The translations under genes were made by a program, and so were the position numbers. Below, piece after piece: positions 10,393 through 18,572 of a stretch of 64,000 nt of DNA (within the stretch, counting starts at the first letter, position 1; each line of letters opens with the position of its first letter). The notes under the pieces were generated by a model. The model saw only the letters and a program-made list of their open reading frames with translations. It did not search any database and had not been told where the DNA came from. Source of the stretch: Collinsella sp. AM34-10 (lineage in GTDB: Bacteria > Actinomycetota > Coriobacteriia > Coriobacteriales > Coriobacteriaceae); assembly GCF_003469185.1 (NCBI RefSeq), contig NZ_QSIL01000002.1:124692-188691 (forward strand), written 5' to 3'.

Positions 10393-13275
10393 ATGACGCT
10401 ACTGTATTTCCTTACCCTGTTTCCGCTGGTACCGGCGCTGGGCATGCTGCTCGCGCGCGGTGACCGCGCCCGCGATGCGCTAGGGCTTGTAGGCTCTGGC
10501 ATCATTATGGCGGTGACGGTTGTAGTCGCCGTCATGTTTTTTGGCACGGGCCCGCAGAGCTTCGAGGTGGCACCGGGCACCTCGCACATGCTCTCCGTCA
10601 TCAGCTCCGTCATCGACGTCATCCTGTGCGCCGTCATCCTGTACAACGCGTACAAATATAGGAACGCGCTCACCACGGTGCTCGGCATAATCCAGCTGGT
10701 GGGCTCGCTCGCCTTTGCAGCCATGACGCTGCCCGCGGCCGAAGCCGTCACGGCGACGCCGCTCTACCTAGACTACATGAGCGTGATTATGGTCCTCGCC
10801 GTCGGCATCGTCGGCAGTCTGATCTGCGTGTATGCCTTGGGCTACATGAAGGACTTCCAGGCGCACGACGAGCACGAGGCAGCGCTGCGCGGGCAGACCG
10901 CGCCCGACCGTCGCCCGCAGTTCCTGGCGCTTATGTTCCTGTTCCTCTCGGCCATGTTTGTCATCGTGACGAGCGATAACCTGGAGTGGCTGTTCTGCGG
11001 CTGGGAAATCACCACCGTGTGCTCGTTTCTTATGATTGGCTATACGCGCACGCCCGAGGCCATTAAAAACGCCTTCACCCAGATCATCCTCAACATGCTG
11101 GGCGGTATCGCGTTTTTGGCGGGCCTCATGTATCTGCACGTTAGCGGCATGCCGCTGACCATCTCGGGCATGATCGAGCTTTCCGGCGCCGGCACCGCGC
11201 AGTCCGCGTTACTGGTGATGCCGGTCGTCCTGCTATCGCTCGCCGCCCTTACCAAGGCCGCGCAGATGCCGTTCCATACCTGGCTGCTCGGTGCTATGGT
11301 TGCCCCCACTCCTACGAGCGCCCTGCTGCACTCGTCCACCATGGTCAAAGCCGGCGTGTTTTTGATGGTCAAGCTCAGCCCGCTCTATGCCATCTATCCC
11401 GTGACGGGCTTTATGGTCACGAGTGTGGGCGCCATCACGTTTTTGCTGGCAGCCCTCGTGGCCATCTCGCAGAGCAACGCCAAACGCGTGCTCGCGTACT
11501 CCACCATTTCCAACTTGGGCCTCATCAGCGCCTGCCTGGGCGTCGGCGCGCCCGAGGCCGTATGGGCGGCCATCTTCCTGATCCTGTTCCATACGGTGGC
11601 CAAGTCGCTGCTGTTCCTGTGCGTGGGCACGGCCGAGCATCATATCGGCAGCCGCAATATCGAGGACATGGACGGTATGTTCAGCCGCATGCCGCACCTT
11701 ACGCGCCTGATGATGCTGGGCATTATGGGCATGTTCGTGGCACCGTTTGGCATGCTCGTGTCCAAGTGGGGCGCCCTGGTGGCGTTTGCCCAGACCGGCA
11801 ACGTGCTCATGATCATGGTGCTTGCCTTTGGCTCGGCCGCGACGTTCTTCTTCTGGGGCAAGTGGCTTGCCAAGCTTTCGGGCGTCGACCCCACGGCTCA
11901 AAACGTTGAGGTCAATGTCCATAAGACCGAATGGATGGCGCTTAACACCATCGCCGCGCTGCTGATTCTGTGCTGCGTGGCGTTCCCGGTTATCTCGAGC
12001 GGTCTGGTGTCGCCTTACTTGGCCATGGTGTTTGGCCGCGTGCCGTACGTTATCGGCAAGGACGCCATGTATCTGATGGTGGTTATCGTGGCGTTTATCG
12101 CCGTGGTGCTGCTGACTTCATTCCGCGTGAGCAACAAACCGCACGTAAACGTATATCTTTCGGGCGTGGGAACCGACAAATATCGCCATTTCCGCGGCTC
12201 GATGGGACACGAGGTAAAGGCCGAAAAGCGCAATTGGTACTCGGAGGACGCCCTTGGCGAGAAGCGTATTGGCCCCGCGGGTAGCGTCGTGTGCTGCAGC
12301 ATTATCTTGTTTGCCCTGCTGTGTTGCGCGTGGATTGGGCCCGAGCGGCTTGCCATGAGCGCGCCCTCGGTGCTGCGCGGCAAGTATTTTGAAGGTTCGG
12401 GCGTCGTGGGCATATTTATTGGCACCGTGGTGTTTGTCCTGCTGGCGCCGCTTGTGGGCGGCCTGATCGATGGTATCGATCGTAAGCTGTCCGCCCGAAT
12501 GCAGGGCCGCGTGGGGCCGCGTCTGCTGCAGCCCTTCTACGACGTTGCCAAGCTCCTGCGCAAGGCCCCTGCCAGCGTAAACACCATGGACGATACCTAC
12601 ATGGCCTGTGCGCTCATCTTTACCGTGGTGGGCGGCGGCATCTTTGTGTCGGGTTCCAACACGCTGCTGTGCGCTTTTATGGTTACGCTCGCCGCGATCT
12701 TTGTGGTGCTGGCGTCCGCCTCGACGCAAAGCCCGTTTGCCCAGGTTGGCGCCGACCGCGAGCTGCTGCAGGTTATGAGTTACGAGCCCGCCGTTCTGCT
12801 GATGAGCGTGGGCTTGTACCTTGCCACCGACAGCTTCGATTCCATTGCCGTGACGGGGCAGTCGGCCCCCATCATCGTGTACAGCGCGCCCATTTTCCTG
12901 GCGCTGCTCGCGGTGCTTACCATCAAGCTGCGCAAGTCGCCGTTCGATCTTTCGTATTCGCATCACGCGCATCAGGAGATTGTCCAGGGCGTCGCCACCG
13001 AGATGAGCGGCGGCACGCTGGCCAAGATGACCCTTATGCACTGGTGCGAGACCGTGCTGTTTTTGATGTGGGTGGGCATGTTCTTTGTCTGGGACAACCC
13101 GGTGAGCTGGGTCGTAGCCCTGGTCGTGATGGCTGCGACGTACTTTGTCGAGGTGCTGATCGACAACACCTTCGCACGCAGCACCTGGCGCAGCTGCTTT
13201 AAGCTCGGATGGGGCGTGGCGCTGGTGTTTGGCCTGCTCAACCTTATGCCCATCCTCGTCGACGTGTTTATTTAG
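10393..13275 (+). CDS. echAB: Fused Ech hydrogenase membrane subunits EchA and EchB
   Basis: One 960-residue membrane protein contains two subunits that are normally separate. Residues 1 to about 650 are a NuoL/HyfB-like antiporter subunit (EchA): WEITTVCSFLMIGY with Glu205, KAAQMPFHTWL with Lys288, and PTPTSALLHSSTMVKAG with Lys319, the conserved proton-channel residues of this family. Residues about 665-960 are a NuoH/HycD-like subunit (EchB): RMQGRVGPRLLQPFYDVAKL at 702-721, ADRELLQVMSYEP, and HQEIVQG. The join is in frame around base 12360, after a predicted membrane helix, with no stop or restart. A GGGGGAG ribosome site sits 7 bases before the ATG. EchA and EchB should couple proton or sodium translocation to ferredoxin-dependent H2 formation. 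It is first in an operon with echC, echD, echE and echF. Confidence 0.9.
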   Translation: MTLLYFLTLFPLVPALGMLLARGDRARDALGLVGSGIIMAVTVVVAVMFFGTGPQSFEVAPGTSHMLSVISSVIDVILCAVILYNAYKYRNALTTVLGIIQLVGSLAFAAMTLPAAEAVTATPLYLDYMSVIMVLAVGIVGSLICVYALGYMKDFQAHDEHEAALRGQTAPDRRPQFLALMFLFLSAMFVIVTSDNLEWLFCGWEITTVCSFLMIGYTRTPEAIKNAFTQIILNMLGGIAFLAGLMYLHVSGMPLTISGMIELSGAGTAQSALLVMPVVLLSLAALTKAAQMPFHTWLLGAMVAPTPTSALLHSSTMVKAGVFLMVKLSPLYAIYPVTGFMVTSVGAITFLLAALVAISQSNAKRVLAYSTISNLGLISACLGVGAPEAVWAAIFLILFHTVAKSLLFLCVGTAEHHIGSRNIEDMDGMFSRMPHLTRLMMLGIMGMFVAPFGMLVSKWGALVAFAQTGNVLMIMVLAFGSAATFFFWGKWLAKLSGVDPTAQNVEVNVHKTEWMALNTIAALLILCCVAFPVISSGLVSPYLAMVFGRVPYVIGKDAMYLMVVIVAFIAVVLLTSFRVSNKPHVNVYLSGVGTDKYRHFRGSMGHEVKAEKRNWYSEDALGEKRIGPAGSVVCCSIILFALLCCAWIGPERLAMSAPSVLRGKYFEGSGVVGIFIGTVVFVLLAPLVGGLIDGIDRKLSARMQGRVGPRLLQPFYDVAKLLRKAPASVNTMDDTYMACALIFTVVGGGIFVSGSNTLLCAFMVTLAAIFVVLASASTQSPFAQVGADRELLQVMSYEPAVLLMSVGLYLATDSFDSIAVTGQSAPIIVYSAPIFLALLAVLTIKLRKSPFDLSYSHHAHQEIVQGVATEMSGGTLAKMTLMHWCETVLFLMWVGMFFVWDNPVSWVVALVVMAATYFVEVLIDNTFARSTWRSCFKLGWGVALVFGLLNLMPILVDVFI

Positions 13276-13287
13276 GAGGCGGCATCC

Positions 13288-13875
13288 ATGGATCATAAAA
13301 TGTCGCGCTCGCCGTGGGTTATTCATTACGACGGCTCGAGCTGCAACGGATGCGATATCGAGGTGCTGGCCTCGCTCACGCCGCTGTTCGATGCGGAGCG
13401 CTTTGGCGTGGTCAACACCGGCAACCCCAAGCATGCGGATATCTTTTTGGTGACGGGCTCGGTCAATGCCCAGAACCTGCCCGTCGTGCGCCAGATCTAC
13501 AACCAGATGCTCGAGCCCAAGTGCGTGGTGGCCTGCGGTATCTGCGCATGCTCGGGCGGCGTATTCCGCGATGCCTATAACGTGATCGGCGGCGTGGACC
13601 GCGCAATTCCCGTGGACGTGTACGCGCCCGGATGTGCCATTCGTCCCGAGACGGTGATTGACGCCATTGTGGAGGCGTGCGGCATCCTGGATCAGAAGGA
13701 GGCCGTGATGCGTGCTGGCGGCGATCCGCTTACCGTGGGCGGCGCCGCAACCTGGGACGGTGGCGTTGAGCTGGGCGAGGACGGGTTTGTGGCCGCGGGG
13801 GCCGGGACTGATGGTGCCGGTGACGCGCCTGTCGGGAAGCCCGCCGCGCCCGCCGCTGCGAAGGAGGCCGAGTAA
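13288..13875 (+). CDS. echC: Ech hydrogenase small subunit EchC (NuoB-like)
   Basis: This 195-residue subunit carries the proximal [4Fe-4S] cluster that passes electrons to the NiFe site. Cluster ligands typical of the NuoB family are visible: SSCNGCD (Cys19, Cys22), CGICACSGG (from Cys83) and APGCAIRP (Cys116). AGGAGG lies 9 bases before the ATG. After about residue 135 the protein continues in a Gly/Ala/Pro-rich tail of some 55 residues ending PAAPAAAKEAE, which is not part of the NuoB fold. Its stop codon overlaps the echD start by one base, indicating translational coupling. Confidence 0.93.
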   Translation: MDHKMSRSPWVIHYDGSSCNGCDIEVLASLTPLFDAERFGVVNTGNPKHADIFLVTGSVNAQNLPVVRQIYNQMLEPKCVVACGICACSGGVFRDAYNVIGGVDRAIPVDVYAPGCAIRPETVIDAIVEACGILDQKEAVMRAGGDPLTVGGAATWDGGVELGEDGFVAAGAGTDGAGDAPVGKPAAPAAAKEAE

Positions 13876-14591
13876 TGCAAAAGGCAATCTATACCACCGT
13901 CGGGATCGACGAGCTCCTGGCGCATGTGCAGGCGCTCAAGGGCGCCGGCGCGCGCTTTGTGCAGATGCATGCCGAGCGCTGTGTGGACGACGGATCGTAT
14001 CGCCTGGTCTATACGTTTATCAACGTCCGCGCTGCGCAAGAGCAGATCGCGCGGGACGGAAACTATGCGATTGAGAACCTGGTGGTCGAGGGTATCGACC
14101 AGTACCAGGAGATTCCGTCCATCAGCTCGTATTACCCCGCGGTGTTCCCGTTTGAGAACGAGGCCCACGACCTGTTTGGTCTTGCCGTCACCGACATGCA
14201 GATCGACTTTAAGGGCTTTTTCTACCAGGTTTCGACTGCCGAGCCCATGAGCGTTATCACGCCCGAGGTGAAGGCCGCGCGCGAGAAGGCCATGAAGGTC
14301 CGTGCCGCCGCCGAGGCCAAGGCGCGCAAGGCCGCGGCCGAGAAAGCCGCCGCTGCCACGGCTGCTGCGGGGGAGGGCGCTGCGGGCGCCGGCGATGCTG
14401 CGGGCGCCTCTATTCAGCCCGCTGCGGCTGCCGGCTCCGATGCTCAGCATGACGATGCCGCTGCCAAGGCCGCGCTCAAGGCCGCCGAGATGGAGGCAAA
14501 GCTCGCCGCCATGGATCCTGAGAAAGCGGCCAAGGTCCGTGCGGCGCTTGCCGCCAAGGCCGCCCGCGACAAGCAGAAAGAGGAGGCGTAA
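13875..14591 (+). CDS. echD: Ech hydrogenase subunit EchD (NuoC-like) with Ala/Lys-rich tail
   Basis: Residues 1 to about 125 resemble the 30-kDa NuoC/HycE-N type subunit, including FPFENEAHDLFGLAVTDM, the conserved end of that domain. This subunit supports the large subunit at the cytoplasmic face of the complex. Residues about 130-238 are low complexity (Ala, Lys, Glu), probably helical and charged. That tail nearly doubles the protein compared with the core domain and has no obvious catalytic role. The ATG overlaps the echC stop (TAATG). Confidence 0.88.
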   Translation: MQKAIYTTVGIDELLAHVQALKGAGARFVQMHAERCVDDGSYRLVYTFINVRAAQEQIARDGNYAIENLVVEGIDQYQEIPSISSYYPAVFPFENEAHDLFGLAVTDMQIDFKGFFYQVSTAEPMSVITPEVKAAREKAMKVRAAAEAKARKAAAEKAAAATAAAGEGAAGAGDAAGASIQPAAAAGSDAQHDDAAAKAALKAAEMEAKLAAMDPEKAAKVRAALAAKAARDKQKEEA

Positions 14592-14596
14592 GGTCC

Positions 14597-15685
14597 ATGG
14601 CACATCGTTCCGTTATTCCGTTTGGCCCGCAGCACCCGGTGCTGCCCGAGCCGCTTCATCTGGACCTGGTGATCGAGGACGACCGCGTCATCGAGGCAAT
14701 TCCGCAGATTGGCTTTGTGCACCGCGGACTCGAGAAGCTCACCGAAAAGCGCGATATGCACCAGTTTGGCTACATCGCCGAGCGCATCTGCGGCATCTGC
14801 GCCGTGGGCCACAGTTACGGCTATGCCAGCGCCTGCGAGCGCATGCTCGGCATCGAGGTGCCCGGGCGCGTGCAGTATATCCGCACCATTCTGCATGAGC
14901 TTTCGCGCATTCACTCGCACCTGCTGTGGCTGGGCCTGCTCGCCGATGCCTTTGGCTTCGAGGCGCTGTTCTATCGTTCGTGGACCCTGCGCGAGCAGAT
15001 TCTCAAGATCTTTGAGAGCACTTGCGGCGGCCGCGTGATTTTGTCGATCAACGAAATCGGCGGCCTTAAACACGACATTGAGGATTCCGAGCTGGCGGGC
15101 ATTGTCCAGACGCTCGACGCCATGCGTCCCGATTACGAGGCCCTGGTGCATACGTTTTTGGACGACGACAGCTGCGGCGAACGCCTACATGGCGTGGGGG
15201 TGATCAGCAAAAAAGACGCGCTGGATCTGTCGATGGTCGGCCCGTTTGGGCGCGCTTCGGGCGTGGACTATGACGTGCGCATGTTTGGCGACGGCGCCTA
15301 TGCGGATCTGGCTGCGTTTGAGCCAATTGTCGCTACCGATGGCGACTGCTATGCCCGCTGCCAGGTGCGTTGTGCCGAGGTCACGCAGGCCATGGACATC
15401 ATCAAGGAGCTTGTCGGCAAGATTCCGCACGACGGCATCGGCGGGCGCACCAAGCTCACGCCGGCCGACGGCGCGCGCGGCGAGGTTGTGATTGAGCAGC
15501 CGCGCGGCGAGGCGTACTACTATGTGCGCGGCAACGGCACCAAGAACCTGGACCGTTTTCGCGTGCGCACGCCGACGTCGCAGAACCTGGCGGGTCTGAC
15601 GCATGCGCTGCAGGGCGTGCTTCTTGCCAACGTGCCTATGATTATCCTGACCATCGACCCCTGCATTAGCTGCACGGAAAGGTAG
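14597..15685 (+). CDS. echE: Ech hydrogenase large subunit EchE, NiFe site
   Basis: This 362-residue catalytic subunit has both nickel-binding motifs: RICGICAVGH with Cys65 and Cys68, and the C-terminal DPCISCTER with Cys356 and Cys359. The NuoD-like body also shows the IHSHLLWLGLLADAFGFE segment. The protein ends two residues after the last cysteine ligand, so there is no C-terminal extension for a maturation protease to remove. It reduces protons with electrons from ferredoxin via EchF and EchC, or the reverse. No hyp maturation genes are in the window, so they must be elsewhere. Confidence 0.94.
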   Translation: MAHRSVIPFGPQHPVLPEPLHLDLVIEDDRVIEAIPQIGFVHRGLEKLTEKRDMHQFGYIAERICGICAVGHSYGYASACERMLGIEVPGRVQYIRTILHELSRIHSHLLWLGLLADAFGFEALFYRSWTLREQILKIFESTCGGRVILSINEIGGLKHDIEDSELAGIVQTLDAMRPDYEALVHTFLDDDSCGERLHGVGVISKKDALDLSMVGPFGRASGVDYDVRMFGDGAYADLAAFEPIVATDGDCYARCQVRCAEVTQAMDIIKELVGKIPHDGIGGRTKLTPADGARGEVVIEQPRGEAYYYVRGNGTKNLDRFRVRTPTSQNLAGLTHALQGVLLANVPMIILTIDPCISCTER

Positions 15686-15692
15686 GCGCGGC

Positions 15693-16034
15693 ATGAGTTT
15701 ACTGACATTTGCCAAGACGGCCTTGGGTTCTATGGTCAAGCAGCCGGTAACGGTGTGCTATCCGCAGGAGAAGCTCGCAGCGCCCGAGCGCCTGCGCGGG
15801 CACATCGTCAACGACATGGACGTGTGCATCTGCTGCGGTATGTGCGCGCGTCGCTGCCCGGCGGGCGCGCTCGCGGTCGATCGCAAGGGCGGAACGTGGT
15901 CGATCGACCCGTTTGCCTGCGTGGTGTGCGGCGAGTGCATCGAGAGCTGCCCCAAGCACTGCCTGACTATGGACACCGCCCGTACTCCGGTTGCGGCGGA
16001 TAAGACTCCCACGGTAGAAACCAAGCCGGAATAG
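15693..16034 (+). CDS. echF: Ech hydrogenase 2[4Fe-4S] ferredoxin-like subunit EchF
   Basis: A 113-residue polyferredoxin. Two classical motifs are present: CICCGMCARRCP and CVVCGECIESCP, each giving the CxxCxxCxxxCP pattern. It is the electron entry subunit that takes electrons from soluble ferredoxin. It starts 7 bases after echE, and the last 25 residues are a Pro/Thr/Lys-rich tail. It closes the operon; a strong hairpin lies 8 bases past the stop. Confidence 0.93.
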   Translation: MSLLTFAKTALGSMVKQPVTVCYPQEKLAAPERLRGHIVNDMDVCICCGMCARRCPAGALAVDRKGGTWSIDPFACVVCGECIESCPKHCLTMDTARTPVAADKTPTVETKPE

Positions 16035-16042
16035 CGCGAAAA

Positions 16043-16078
16043 CGGGGCCGGTGGGGCAAAATTGCCCCACCGGCCCCG
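16043..16078. terminator. 17-bp GC hairpin after echF
   Basis: Arms 16043-16059 and 16062-16078 are perfect complements (CGGGGCCGGTGGGGCAA and its complement) around a 2-nt centre. There is no T-tract on the plus strand; read on the minus strand the hairpin is followed by TTTT. It probably protects or ends the echAB-F transcript, but its orientation as a terminator is ambiguous. Confidence 0.65.
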
Positions 16079-16601
16079 CGCGCGAACGCGTGTGCGGGCC
16101 GCCACGCGACCCGTCCAGCCCGAAAATGACCCGCCTGCCACGAAATGGGCCCATCTACTACTTTTGGGCGCCAACCCCCAACCACGGCAAAAAATGTGAA
16201 AACAAAACCGCAGGTAGAACGCCTGCGGTTTTCTGGAAAACGGGGGTATGGTCGGGGGCATCGAGTCAAACGTAGTAGATGGGCCGATTTCGTGGCGGGC
16301 GCTGTCAGCCGGTTTCCGCGGGTGGAAGAAAATGGATCATTTTGGTCCCGCGAGGCTTGCGGAGGCACTCGTGCAGGGCCGCCCGAACAAAACTATGCCG
16401 GTTTACTACGATGAATTCGATATTCCCGACCATGACTGCATTTTTCTAAATATTGCAAGCGTTCCACCTGCGGTTTTGTAAGCGCACAATTTGCCGTGGT
16501 CGAAGGCGGGCGATTCATCGTAGTAAACCGGCATAGTTTTGAAATGGTATTAAATCGGTAGCAGTCATTTTGCTATGCCGGGGCGGTCGGCCGTTGGGTA
16601 A
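16079..16601. repeat. Gene-free block of nested inverted repeats
   Basis: No credible gene lies here. Three long inverted-repeat pairs were found. Pair 1: 16132-16161 with 16272-16301 (28 of 30 match, containing CCCATCTACTAC). Pair 2: 16204-16222 with 16460-16478 (18 of 19). Pair 3: 16388-16416 with 16513-16541 (29 of 29, containing CCGGTTTACTACGATGAA). A local 11-bp hairpin at 16204-16232 (AAAACCGCAGG, loop of 7) overlaps one arm of pair 2. A partial extra copy, CTATGCCGG, lies at 16572. The block resembles a composite of dispersed palindromic elements rather than a decayed gene. Confidence 0.8.
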
Positions 16602-17231
16602 TTACCCTCGCAGGTAGGCGATGGCGATTTGGGTGCGGTTGCGCAGACCCATTTTGGCAAGGACCGAGCTGATGTGGTTGCGTACGGTGCCTTCGCCCAT
16701 ATAGGCGGTGGCGGCGATTTCCTTGTTACCGAGACCGCGGGCGATGAGCTCGGCGACTTCGAACTCGCGGTCGGTCAGACCGGCAAAGGCCGTGGGCCGG
16801 TGGGGCGCGCCCGTCTTGTTGCCCATCCCGTCAAAGTCAACATCTTCGATCGCCTTACCCTCGAGCACGCGTTTGCCGTCCATGACCTGCGCCAACGCCG
16901 GCGGAATGGCGGCGACATCGGTTTTGATCAGGTAGCCGCGGGCGCCCAGTTTGAGCGCCGACACAATGTACTCGTCATCCGAGAATGTCGTCAGAAACAC
17001 GACGCGTGCCGCGGGGTCACGCTCAAGGATTTCGCGTGCCGCCGAAAGTCCGTCACGCCCCGGCATCTGGATGTCGAGCAGTGCGATATCGGGTGCGTGC
17101 TCGGCGTAGAGTGCCACCGCGTCGTTGCCGTTGGCGCCGGTGCCCACCACCTCGATCTGCGGCTGGGCGCCCAGGATAATCTTGAGCGAATCGACCACCA
17201 AGCGGTCGTCGTCGACAACAATGAGTCTCAT
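16602..17231 (-). CDS. NarL/LuxR-family response regulator
   Basis: 209 residues. The receiver domain (1 to about 120) has acidic residues at 7-9, phospho-acceptor Asp53 in LLDIQMPG, Thr81 and Lys103. A LuxR-type HTH follows at 151-209 (GLTDREFEVAELIARGLGNKEIA... EGTVRNHISSVLAKMGL). Its ATG overlaps the stop of the upstream histidine kinase gene (ATGA), so the two form a translationally coupled pair. It most likely controls the divergent ABC exporter at 18573, as is common for this family. Confidence 0.92.
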   Translation of the reverse strand: MRLIVVDDDRLVVDSLKIILGAQPQIEVVGTGANGNDAVALYAEHAPDIALLDIQMPGRDGLSAAREILERDPAARVVFLTTFSDDEYIVSALKLGARGYLIKTDVAAIPPALAQVMDGKRVLEGKAIEDVDFDGMGNKTGAPHRPTAFAGLTDREFEVAELIARGLGNKEIAATAYMGEGTVRNHISSVLAKMGLRNRTQIAIAYLRG

Positions 17232-18373
17232 CGGCCCTCATCTCCTTGCGGTTTGGGAACGGTGGCAAACACACGCCAGCCGGGGGAGCCGGCACGCGGG
17301 CCGGCGGTGAAAGTGCCGCCAAGCGCCTCGACGCGCTCGCGCATGGAGCCGAGCCCCATGCCCTCGGCGACGCCACGACCGCCCGTCCGGGTCCCGCCCG
17401 TTCCATCGTCGGTAACAATGAGCTGGTAAAACGACGGATGCTCCATGCACCGTACGGCGACGGTCTGGGCGCAAGCATGGCGCATGGTGTTGGAGAGCGC
17501 CTCGCGCAGGACCGCCGCAAAGCAGTTGGCGACATTTGCGGGCGCATGCTCGGCCATAACTTCAAGCTCAATCTGCGGGCCGCCGTCCGAGCGCGCGCCT
17601 TCAACAATGCGTTCGAGCTGCACGGAGAGGTCGACGGCGTTGTCGTTGAGCGCGTGGACGCTGGCACGTACGAGCCGGAGCGCCTCGTCAACGGTGTGCT
17701 TGACGTCGGCGAAATCGGCGGCGACGCCGGGCTCGTCGGCGTGGACCACGCGCAGGGCTTCGGCCTGAAGTGAGGCACGCGTGAGCTGGTGCCCGACGTT
17801 ATCGTGGATCTCGCGCGCGATGCGGGCGCGTTCGGCGAGCGTCGCGAGCTCGACTTCGTAGTCCTGGCGATCGGCAAGATCGCGGTTGCGCGCTTCGAGC
17901 GCGAGGGCTCGTTCCTGCAGCTCGTCACGGGTACGGCGCATGCGCTGCTGCTCGCGCTCCAAACGGGCGGTACGTAGCGATAGCAAGGTGGCGGCAACCG
18001 AAAGGATGGCGGTCAGCAGGAGCGTTCGGGCGGTGAGCGCGTCGGCGCGAAGGTTCGCGACGAGCGCAAAGACAAAGGCGACGCCAATGCCCAGCGCGAC
18101 CCAAACGCGTTCACGGCGCACCCGCCGCGCAATGTCATAGAGGACGAGGGGCGCAAACGGCACAAACGGCGGCACGAAGACGGCCGCGATGATGTAAGCG
18201 CAGCTCGCGGCCTCGCTTACACGGCGCGTGCGTTCCTTCTGCGCGAGCTCGGCCAGCGAGGTGGTAATAACGCCAAGGCAAAACGCCGCGACCAGGTGAG
18301 CGTCCACAGTAAGGCCTGTAGCGGCTGCGATACAGCACGCCAAAACAATCGATTTGTCGAAAAGCCTGTTCAT
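17228..18373 (-). CDS. Sensor histidine kinase, HisKA_3 type
   Basis: 381 residues. About four to five membrane helices occupy residues 8-135, followed by a short coiled coil and a HisKA_3 domain with the phospho-acceptor His190 in REIHDNVGHQLTRA. The ATPase part has Asn295 (REALSNTMRHA), DDGTG at 322-326 and GMGLGSMRERV near 339. The frame stays open upstream to 18607, but that would overlap the divergent ABC gene. The ATG at 18373 was chosen because the first membrane helix starts right after it. No strong ribosome site is visible, so the start is moderately sure. Little sequence lies outside the membrane, as in intramembrane-sensing kinases for envelope stress or drugs. Confidence 0.87.
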   Translation of the reverse strand: MNRLFDKSIVLACCIAAATGLTVDAHLVAAFCLGVITTSLAELAQKERTRRVSEAASCAYIIAAVFVPPFVPFAPLVLYDIARRVRRERVWVALGIGVAFVFALVANLRADALTARTLLLTAILSVAATLLSLRTARLEREQQRMRRTRDELQERALALEARNRDLADRQDYEVELATLAERARIAREIHDNVGHQLTRASLQAEALRVVHADEPGVAADFADVKHTVDEALRLVRASVHALNDNAVDLSVQLERIVEGARSDGGPQIELEVMAEHAPANVANCFAAVLREALSNTMRHACAQTVAVRCMEHPSFYQLIVTDDGTGGTRTGGRGVAEGMGLGSMRERVEALGGTFTAGPRAGSPGWRVFATVPKPQGDEGR

Positions 18374-18572
18374 ACGGGTATTGTACGCGAAGCCGCGCGT
18401 GGTGGAGGGGCCGCCTGCGCAACCGTGACATTCCTCCCGCGTGGCAAAGCGGGGGCGTCGGCAGGCCGCACGACCAAGACCCCCGCACTCGTGACAAAGC
18501 TCACTGGCGCGCGCCACCCACTCCTGCGATGATGCAATCGTACCGGGCCACAACCAACAGAAGGGCCGCCTC

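Noticed and set aside
12118..13887. 589-codon open frame on the minus strand
   Set aside because: It lies antisense to echAB and echC, whose motifs are unmistakable; its predicted protein is His/Arg/Ala-rich with no domain, as expected from GC-rich antisense frames.
16248..16481. 77-codon frame in the inverted-repeat block
   Set aside because: It is made of the repeat arms themselves, lacks a ribosome site, and resembles no protein.
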